From Thamnidium elegans (taxonomy: Eukaryota; Mucoromycota; Mucoromycetes; Mucorales; Mucoraceae): 64,000 nucleotides of DNA. Location: the NCBI GenBank assembly GCA_025201345.1, contig JAIXMG010000003.1, forward strand, positions 1,302,001-1,366,000. The letters run 5' to 3'. The notes beneath the pieces were generated by a model. It saw only the letters and a list, made by a program, of their open reading frames with translations. It had not been told where the DNA came from and ran no database searches. Below, one piece after another: positions 55,923 to 64,000 of the stretch. The translations under genes were made by a program, and so were the position numbers. Position 1 is the stretch's first letter. Every line of letters begins with the position of its first letter.

Positions 55923-57240
55923 TCATTTAGATCTCCGTAGAGCCTTTTTTCTACAATCAAAAACTTTAATCTTGTCAGAATCGTTCAAAAGTTCCTGTGT
56001 ATCATAGACATGACTGGCGTCACAGCTGGCTAATTTGTCGATGATTAATTTCTTGATATTCGGATTGTTCCTATTATTATAGACCGTGAGGAGCCACTTC
56101 AATTCTTTTTTTTAAAAAAAGGACTTACTTTAAGAACACTTTCAAATCTTCACAATTTGTCGTTAGTCCCGCAAAATCAATTGTCACAATGCAGACTCTC
56201 TCCATTGAAGAAATATACACCAGCATGTCTAATGAATAAACTGAAATTTAGTTATGATCATGATGACATAACGTTTCCTTTCTCACCCTGCATATCACCA
56301 TCTGCATGTATCTGTGACAATGTATGTTCTTGCTTGTTTAAGTCCCTTTCCAATAACGGTTCATTTGCATTACAGTAAACAGAGGCGAAAACCTTGCTAA
56401 CCAAGGACCTGTTCTTCAAGTTTTTGCACATAAGATTCAACAAACGAACGCGTGAGTCATCATCTTTTTCGCATGTAGGCTTTCTCGCATAGCCTATCAC
56501 ATGATAACCTTCGTCGTTTAAGCTCTAAATAAATCTTTGATAGCGAGGTAAATGGCTCACAATGTTTTCTATTACATTGTCTAAACGCTAGGTTAATTAT
56601 GATCCAATAAAATTATGAACGGTTACTGTATGTCTTACCGATATACTCATCCTTTAAAACATAGAGTAGGCGTACTGAAACTTTCTGTTGTAGATCATTG
56701 GATTTTCTCTTTATTCCACTTTCAGTCAAATACAATTTTCTTGAGTTACACCATTTGCCAAAACCATAAACAGTTTTTTCACTGAAAATATCCGCGTATT
56801 TCCAAACAACGCTTAGAATATCATTCATGCTTAAGTTTTTGCAAGCATAAGCTTCTTCATTGTTTGGATTTACTGGTAAAAATGCAGTGTTCAGAAAATT
56901 TATGAGTTGAGCTTGACTGACTAAACAAAAAGTTTATCTATGAATAATCAAAAATACAAAGCATTTTCTTTTTTGCTAAAAATTTACCAATTTTTTTCGT
57001 TTCAACTTCAATTTGATTGTTTTTTTCAGGAGCTTCAGTTATCTTTTGATAAGTAAGATAGTTATACGGATCTGCTTTTATGGAATTTGTATATAGCGGG
57101 AATGGTTTACAGGGATCATCTTCATAACAAATTTCGAGATCTAGTTTTTCAATAGCATTGAGTAGTTCAATGGCTTTAGTCTTGTCATAATCCTGATGGT
57201 AGAACATGCATACTGCACGCTCTCTATTGATGGTAGTCAT
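55923..57240 (-). CDS. Unknown 336-aa protein inside the inverted-repeat unit, weakly recombinase-like
   Basis: Minus-strand exons 57240-56988, 56920-56647, 56522-56287, 56228-56129 and 56070-55923 join with consistent phase and no stop. The N-terminal third is acidic and mixed. The middle (NLSMNDILSVVWKYADIFSE, KTVYGFGKWCNSRKLYLTES) could form a helix-turn-helix. The C-terminal half has HVIGYARK, then a charged helix, SLVSKVFASVYCNANEP and RVCIVTIDFAGL. The order GYxRK, VFxS, VVxxD is loosely like serine recombinases of the IS607 type (GYxRVS, F-D, VVxxxDR), but key residues are not conserved clearly. Its position between terminal repeats makes a mobility role plausible. Function is not established. 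Confidence 0.6.
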
Positions 57241-57305
57241 TGTTGTTAAGGATACCAAGATAGCCTGAGCTTTAGAAAAAAAAATGGACAAGATAGAGGA
57301 CACGA
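57170..57305 (-). repeat. Right terminal inverted repeat
   Basis: Reverse complement of the left repeat; holds the start codon (57240) and first 24 codons of the internal gene. Confidence 0.85.
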
Positions 57306-57813
57306 TTGTGGAGAAATACTTTTGATTTAACACAGAAAAATTAATAAAAACAGGTGAATAAGATTAAATGTCTAATAACGTTTATTTCTTATTTTAATTG
57401 TAAAAATCAATCCCGGTAAAAGGGATTGCTAACTATGATTTCTTATTTATAGTCTTTTGCAATAGTGGTCATACTATTGTGATTGATCGTTACATGTAGA
57501 TTTGATATAGTGATTTTTATAGCCTGAGGATCTTGGTTTCTAGATCCTGTGCTTTTTTTATATATAAGGTTCATTTTGATACCTAACGTTTGTTATGTTT
57601 TATAATCGATGGTTCATCGATTATTATATATTTTATTTTATGTGTGATTTTACCACAACGATAGCCTGAGATTTAAAAAAAAATGGACCTTTAGAATAAA
57701 AAAAAACCGCTCTTTGAAGGACTATAAATAAAAGCAGAATTTCGGTTCCCCATACAATCTTTTCTGAATTTTTACAGGTACGAAAAAAAGCCTCTTCTCA
57801 TTGGTTTTTTACT

Positions 57814-57900
57814 TTGAGCAACCACAATGGAGTTGCTAAATCTAGATTTTTTTTCTTTAGAAGTGGCGCTTGGAATAGCAACTCCGTTGGGGTTGCTCAA
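57814..57900. repeat. Hairpin with 24-bp arms
   Basis: TTGAGCAACCACAATGGAGT (57814 onward, arm to 57837) pairs with AGCAACTCCGTTGGGGTTGC (57877 onward, arm to 57900) with two mismatches and a 39-nt loop. It may be a short MITE end pair or an RNA hairpin. Confidence 0.75.
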
Positions 57901-58108
57901 AACCCTTCAATTGGTTTAGTAATAGAGGCAAACACTACTTTTTTTTTGAAGACAATAAAAAACCAAATCCTTCTGAAAGATAGAAGATATAAATCGAGTT
58001 TACGAAGCTACAAGTCCATAATGTACACACGATAAATTCACATTGGCTAAGTTTTACTGTGTGTGACGCTGTACAAAAAGTAAATAAGATTTTTGTTTTC
58101 GAAAACAG

Positions 58109-58117
58109 TATAAAAAG
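58109..58117 (+). promoter_or_regulatory. TATA box of kelch gene 1
   Basis: TATAAAAAG, 48 nt upstream of the start codon at 58165, followed by a T-rich leader. Confidence 0.5.
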
Positions 58118-58164
58118 GTGTGATCTTGGTTGCTTTCTTTTTTATTTATTTTTTAATCTGTAAC

Positions 58165-58301
58165 ATGAAAAAAACTTTGATACTATGCTTTATATCTTCA
58201 TTAGTTACCTCCATTGTATCATTTGAAGTAGATTCTCGCAATGCAGCATGTAATACCTTTATACGATTTTTAGTTGTTTCTGTTTACTAAACTATCCTTC
58301 A

Positions 58302-58337
<36 letters not shown>

Positions 58338-60385
58338 TTGCGCTTACCTAGCTAAAAAAATTTATTGCTATGGAGGAAGTACATATAACGAGAATTATAG
58401 TAATGCAATGTTCTATTTGGACATACATAATCAACCTACCAGTTCAGTAAACGAAATGCTTAATAAATGGATAGATGTCCCCGTCGATAGTTCGTCAGAA
58501 ACGGCAACTGAATATAGGTACGATAGTGGCTTTATCGCATTGCCAAACGGTATAGAGATGCTTTTTCAAGGAGGAACCAACGATAAAACGCATGCTATGG
58601 TTGATAAAACCGTTGCTTATAATGCTGAAACAGGTGCCTGGAACACATTACCAAGCTATAATGATGTCAAAAATGGAGGCTACAGACAAATGTAATTATT
58701 TGTTATTTTTATGCAATGTACAAAAAAAAAAAATAATTTTCTATATAAATAGATCTGCTCAAGCTACTGTATACATACCGACGATGGATAGTATTGGGTT
58801 TTATGGTGGAAAAGAATTGTAGGTTGATCTCTGTACCTATAAAAATATAAATATTAATTATTTTTATATGTTGTAAAAAAAAAAAAAAAGCCATGCTAAA
58901 TTAAATACTGGTTATATTACAGCTTCTGGCCAGAGCTTACCTAATAATCTCGCCTATGACTACGCGTCAAAAAGAAACCCAGGATACCAACACGTTGAGA
59001 GTTATGTCGGATTTTACTACCTGACGTTATTTAACCTCAAGTCTCACGTAAGTCTATTAATATAAACGAAAAAAAAAAAAAAAAAAAAAAAAAAGACTTC
59101 GCCTAACAGCATTTTAAATAGGCCTGGACTGTCCTAACTGCCGAGCCTCCAAAAATGAATGGGCTGTTGTACTTGACTGGTTTCCAGACCGCAACGTTTC
59201 ATCCTCGATCGGGGAAAATTTATTATATAGGAGGGCTATATAAAACAACTGCGTCAGGCGAATCTTTTTCAGTACCTTTTTCATTTGCTAGTACATATGA
59301 TACGGTTGGTGCCGTATGGGATAACCAAACTTTGAATGCTTCCCCAAATACTAAAATGCCAATTGCTAGACATTTACATACTGCTACAATGTGTATGTAA
59401 CATACTTCAATTTATTATCATCAAACTAAAAAAAAATAATTTGTATTAACATTAATTTTTAAATATTTAGCGAGTACGAATGAAGATATCGTTGTTTATG
59501 GTGGAACTAACCTTCCTGAAGATAAGACACCTAATGGTTTGTAAAAAAAAAACATAACAAAGATAACGTATCTAATTATTATTATTTTTTTTTTTTAGCG
59601 CTTATGGATTACTTATATACATTGAATTTAGAAACGCATACATGGACCCCACACGATATTAATGCGCCAGTAGGCTCTCCTGGTCCTAGATATTATCATT
59701 CAGGTTAGCTACTTTTTTGTTTATATGCTTTGACTAGGCTACCTTTTAACTTCAAAAATTCAATTAGCTGTTCTTGTCGATGATACAAGTTTATTTATTT
59801 TTTTCGGCATGACAAAAGAAAAGGCCGCTACAAATACTATGCTCGTTTTGGACCTAAGAAATATATCTTCTTTGGCATTTTCTGATACATATCCTCTTTC
59901 AGATTCAAGCGTAACTTTATCTGATAATTATCTCAATGGGCGCTCGAATGATCTTTCGAGTGGTGCTATTGCCGGTATTGCAGTAGGAATTGTAGTATTA
60001 GTAAGTTAAACTATATAGTTATTAGGCTAATGCTAACGCAAAAAAAAAAAAACTATAGATTTTAATCATAGCGGCTGTAATAGTATTTTACATCAGAAAA
60101 AAGAAAAGAGCTTCTTCCGAAGAAAAAATGGAAGGAAAAATGGAAGAAATGCCTGTTGATTGGGATCATATTGAAGGTATATATAAAGAAGATCGCCCGA
60201 CTTCAAGTTTAAATATTAGACATTCGAGAAGTCCTACCGTAACTGTGTTATCAAGCCCTGCTGTAACTACGTTATCATCACCACAACTTCCATTCAGTCC
60301 TATGTATAATGATGCTACTATAACATCTACACAAGTATCCATACTCGTTCCAGATATATCTACAACTAAACCTGACGCTGTGTAA
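58165..60385 (+). CDS. Kelch-repeat single-pass membrane protein, copy 1
   Basis: Nine exons (58165-58249, 58337-58691, 58753-58818, 58891-59047, 59122-59392, 59471-59536, 59599-59703, 59768-60000, 60059-60385) give 554 aa. A signal peptide (MKKTLILCFISSLVTSIVS) precedes an extracellular or lumenal kelch beta-propeller. Blade motifs include KIYCYGGSTYN, MLFQGGTND, SIGFYGGKE, KIYYIGGLY and DIVVYGGTN, each with the GG pair and a later Trp (AWNTL, AWTVL, TWTPH). A GAIAGIAVGIVVLILIIAAV membrane helix then leads to a basic stop-transfer (RKKKR) and a Ser/Pro-rich cytosolic tail. Type I topology. Ligand unknown. It is paralogous to the next gene with the same exon plan. Confidence 0.88.
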
Positions 60386-61526
60386 GAAATAACCAAAATA
60401 TATATGAAGTAGAAAGAAACATACCAAATTTTAGCTCTATCTTTTACATTAATACTAATACCATTAAGTTTTAAATCTTGATAAAATCCATAATTTTTTT
60501 TAAGATTAACAATTTTAGTTGTGTGTACCAGTGTTATATATTTTTTTTCTCTATGTAATGTTTAACTGTTTTAGTAAATTTTATTCGTGTGTCTTTACCA
60601 TAACGATAGTAATACCAGTGTACAGCTTGGGTAGATTTAACGGTGTCTCACCTACAATATACTCTCCGCTTCGAGACGGATTTTCTACAAAAAAGAGGGT
60701 AAAACAATGTATATTTTATTCTGTTTCACAAATTAGCCTAATTATTTTGCAATAAAAGTTTTTTATATATGATGAAAATAAGCGGGTTCGTCAATTATAT
60801 TATTAGGTATGCAGTTGTATACGTGTAAATATAACTATTATAAAATAAAATGCAATAGAAATATCCATTGCATGTAATGGGCTCGCCTGATCTGATTTGA
60901 AGAAAACACAGTGTAACACATTGATAAAGGCATTTCCTTTTTTTATTTTGCAAGAAAAAAAATGGAATGGATTTTACTATAAAAAAAAAAAAGGTCAAAT
61001 TATATCCCATGCGTACATAGACAAAATAGGATTTCTCGATATAAAACTCATATTTCCTTACTACAAAAGTTTTCTAAAGTATGACAAAACTCAAGAAGAG
61101 GCTGTGTTGTGCTCGTACAACTACCATCTTGGGTAAACAAAAAGGATTAATTTTTAAGCCACGGAGCTTACAAAGTTCTACAAAAAAAAAAAACGAAATT
61201 TACTATGTCTTAATTATAGAATACTTCAAAAATATGACAGATTTCAAGGTTTATTCTAAGGGGCTAAAATAACCTATTTGTTTATTATTTTACCTATGCA
61301 TTAAATTCCTTTTTAAAAAAGGGAAATAAAACGAGTTTGTTTAATGTTATACAACATTTATTTATGGAAGAAGCGAGTCAAACAAGGCGGTAAATTTATG
61401 ATTGTATCCCATTACAACGGGCTAAAACAAAAGTATAAAACATTAAATAATCAAAATTTCTTTTCTCTAAACTTTTTTTTTTTTTTATCTCTTTTTTTTT
61501 ATACCTGTTTTTCGAACTTTATTATT
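60386..61526. other. 1.1-kb intergenic region between the kelch paralogs
   Basis: AT-rich; frames at 60519-61272 are not supported. A TATA-like element near 61434 serves copy 2. Confidence 0.6.
61434..61440 (+). promoter_or_regulatory. TATA-like element of kelch gene 2
   Basis: TATAAAA about 87 nt upstream of the start codon at 61527, followed by a T-rich leader. Confidence 0.45.
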
Positions 61527-63897
61527 ATGAGGCCCTTACATTGGCTTGCCTTCCTTGCGATTGTACTCGGGACCAACGTAGAATCTATTGAATTACGACC
61601 TCGTGAAGGACAAGGTACATCGATTAAGAGACCAAGAAATATACAAATATATAAAATACTTATAAAAAATAGATTGCGCATTTTTATCCAACAAAATTTA
61701 CTGTTACGGTGGATATATTTTAGGTAACTCTGGTGTCGACGTTTTGAACTCACTTGATATATATAAAAACAACGGTAACCCTGCACAAAGCTTGAACAGT
61801 CAGTGGGAAGAAGTAACACCTGCACCAAGTAATATTATAATTGGAAGAAGAGGATTTCCCCAAGCTGCGGCAGCACCTGATGGCGAGCGTTTTCTTATCC
61901 AAGGAGGATATAACTATGATGTTGGACCTATTGTGCAACAAACGATTGCGTATAATGCTAAAAAAAACATTTGGGAGTCTTTTGCTAATTATAAAGACGT
62001 AAATAATGGCGGTGATAGACAGATGTAAAGTATCTTAACGAATAACTCTATAAAAGAAAAAAACTAACTTTTTTTTCTTTTTCTTTAAAAAAAAAAAAAG
62101 ATATTACGGATCTGGAGAATACATCCCAAGTTTGAATCAATTTGGTTATTTTGGTGGATACCAACAGTAAGTATCGCCAGGATATGACTCATGGCTGTTG
62201 CACACAATCTTTCCAGAATAATTTCGTTATTAATTTATTTACTTTTTTTAGACATGTTGTTCCTGGATCTTCTTTCGTTACCCCTGACCTTGTTTCTATT
62301 AGTGGTTTAACTTTCAACAATTCTGACAACTATATCAACAGCTACGCCGGATTTCATTATTTTACTCTATTTGATATAAATACAAATGTATGTGCACTTG
62401 TAATTTATTTATATAAAATTAAACTTTTTTTTTTGTGTAGATCTGGACTGTCCCACCACAAACTAATGTGCCTAAAGATTATCAAATTTTGTTCAGCGCT
62501 ACGTATCACCCTAAAACCCAAAAAGTTTACTATATCGGCGGAAGTTATTATAATTCTACCAGCGATTCCCTTTATAACAGTTTCTTGACATATGCCAGAA
62601 CATTTAACACGGCTAACGGAGAATGGTTAAGAGAATCAATTAAAGGCAATGCTCCATCTCAAAGAGAGCAACATACCACCACCTTACGTTAGTTAAACAA
62701 AAAAATCCCCCTTAGATAAAACATTATTGCTTATTAACTTTTTTTTTTCTTTTTTTTAAAAAAAAAATAGTTCCAAATGGTGATGATATTTTACTTTATG
62801 GCGGAACTTTGTCTGAAGCTGTCGGTAATACTACTACAAAAGTATAGATCGCATAAATATGATAGCTGACTAGTTGTACCTTTTATTATTTTTGTTTTAG
62901 CTGTAATGGATTACTGCTACACTCTCAATGTACCTACTTTGACTTGGAGGTATCATAATTTAGCTGCTCCGGCTGGATTTTCCGGACCAAGATCTCATCA
63001 CTCAGGTAATCCTACAAAAGACAGACAAGTTAAAAAGATATACGTTAAATTTACGTTTTTTTTTTATTATTTATTTTTTGGAAACTATTACAGCTGTCCT
63101 TGTAAACAACACTAGTTTGTTCATTCTGTTTGGTCTTAATAAAGATGCAACACGAACAAATGAGTTGTTAATTTTGGACGTACGAAACGTTGATAATTTA
63201 ACATTCGCAACTACTTTCCCTTTCGATAACGTTGTTGATACAACAGAAAATAATACCACTGTTGGTAACACTGGTGGTGATACTTCAAGTGGAAATAATA
63301 ATACAGATAACAAGCATAAAGAAGGATTGGGTAAAGGCGCTATTGCAGGAATCGCAGTAGGTGGTGTTATAGCGGTAAGTGCTTTTTTTTTTTTAAAAAA
63401 AAAAAAAAAGGTAGACACATTCTAACATAAACTAGGGCGCACTGCTAGTTCTAGCTCTCGTTTATTACTCTCGTGGCAAGAAAAGTAAGCAAGGAGTAAA
63501 CGGTTCTGGTAACTCCACCCATTATGAACAACAAAGAAATACTGGCGGTGAACTACTGGAAGTCGATTGGGATAAAATCGACGACCATTATAAAGAAGTA
63601 GGCGTACCTCCTGTCTCTGTATCACCCACATCGCAACATCAACAACACCAACAACATCAACAACAGCAATATTATGCTCAACAACGCCACTTATCAGACG
63701 ATCTTTATTCTGATGCTAATAGCAGTACTGATATTTCTTCATCTCGACTTCCAAATGTTTCTGCCACGAGTAGTCCAGAATCAAGATTTACAGCACCCAA
63801 CTTTTTGGAGTCAAAGCCAAACTCTGCGCCTATCTCACCTGATGTTGCTATTGCTCCAATAATGATGAAAGCTGTAAAACCCGATGGAGGAATTTAA
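61527..63897 (+). CDS. Kelch-repeat single-pass membrane protein, copy 2
   Basis: Nine exons (61527-61614, 61673-62024, 62101-62166, 62252-62387, 62441-62687, 62771-62824, 62901-63005, 63094-63374, 63436-63897) give 596 aa. Signal peptide MRPLHWLAFLAIVLGTNVES. Kelch blades: KIYCYGGYIL, RFLIQGGYNYD, QFGYFGGYQ, KVYYIGGSYYN and DILLYGGTL. The helix GAIAGIAVGGVIA continues as GALLVLALVYY and is followed by RGKKSK and a long Gln/His- and Ser-rich tail. Exon junction positions match copy 1; exons 3 (66 nt) and 7 (105 nt) are even the same length. Donor choice in exon 6 (GTAATA at 62825) is set by phase. Both copies share VDWD(H/K)I in the tail, a possible docking motif. Confidence 0.88.
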
Positions 63898-64000
63898 TAC
63901 ATACATATACTGAAATATACTTGGTCGAATAAAACTTAATAATTACTAATATTTGAAATAGAAAATGTTCAATATAAATATCTTTAATCCTTACTGCACT

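Larger units (their letters stand above)
55671..57305. mobile_element. 1.6-kb unit with ~139-bp terminal inverted repeats and one gene (candidate element)
   Basis: 55671-55809 and 57170-57305 are near-identical reverse complements (only a few mismatches plus a T-run length difference). They flank a single intact gene on the minus strand. The right repeat contains the gene's first 24 codons and upstream sequence; the left repeat contains a mirrored copy of the same. A 15-mer AAAGCTCAGGCTATC recurs just outside and inside the left repeat and, as a variant, near 57651. I see no clear target-site duplication. Confidence 0.6.
57306..58164. other. Intergenic, kelch gene 1 upstream region
   Basis: Holds a variant of the element's GATAGCCTGAG motif at 57650-57680, a separate 24-bp hairpin at 57814-57900 and the TATA box of the kelch gene. 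No other gene. Confidence 0.6.

Noticed and set aside
1..64000. tRNA, rRNA and CRISPR features
   Set aside because: I looked for B-box-like GGTTCRA motifs with cloverleaf potential, rRNA cores and regularly spaced repeats; none convinced me. A covariance-model search would be decisive.

Overview
The window looks like nuclear DNA of an early-diverging filamentous fungus, most likely a Mucoromycota (Mucorales-type). The genome is very AT-rich. Genes are split by many short GT-AG introns, mostly 45-95 nt, and long A or T runs sit in introns and intergenic DNA. The protein set is eukaryotic and fungal: carboxypeptidase Y, VTC polyphosphate polymerases, asparagine synthetase, TAPT1/Emp65, Sec61 beta, glycogen synthase, Dcn1 and a Ypq-type PQ-loop transporter. 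I built the exon structures by hand from splice sites, checking that the reading phase is kept at every junction. I ran no database search, so names rest on motif and family recognition.

Layout. 0-0.5 kb: 3' end of an unidentified gene. 1.2-3.0 kb (-): carboxypeptidase Y. 3.8-6.5 kb (+): a large disordered protein. 7.2-16.0 kb (+): three tandem SPX-VTC-DUF202 polyphosphate polymerase paralogs. 16-20.9 kb: gene-poor, with decayed transposons (a Tc1/mariner-type DDE transposase and a zinc-ribbon, Fanzor/OrfB-like nuclease remnant) and one small candidate gene. 21-24.1 kb: a GATA factor and, on the opposite strand, asparagine synthetase. 26-27.3 kb (-): a short multicopper-oxidase-like protein that has lost its C-terminal copper ligands. 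28.1-31.7 kb: TAPT1 and a MIT-domain gene in tight convergence.

31.7-38.3 kb is mostly gene-free and holds several inverted, tandem and dispersed repeats. 38.3-50.7 kb is a dense housekeeping block: Sec61 beta, glycogen synthase, Dcn1, a membrane-anchored NDPK-like protein, a PQ-loop transporter with a GC-AG intron, alanine-glyoxylate aminotransferase and a MYND protein. 50.7-53.6 kb is empty except for an orphan exon. 53.9-55.0 kb is a membrane GNAT acetyltransferase. 55.7-57.3 kb is a 1.6-kb unit with ~139-bp terminal inverted repeats carrying one intact 336-aa gene, a candidate undescribed mobile element. 58.2-63.9 kb holds two tandem kelch-repeat membrane proteins with the same nine-exon structure.

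Phosphate and storage functions recur: three VTC paralogs, glycogen synthase, vacuolar carboxypeptidase and a probable vacuolar amino-acid transporter. Apart from the VTC and kelch tandem arrays, I see no operon-like logic.
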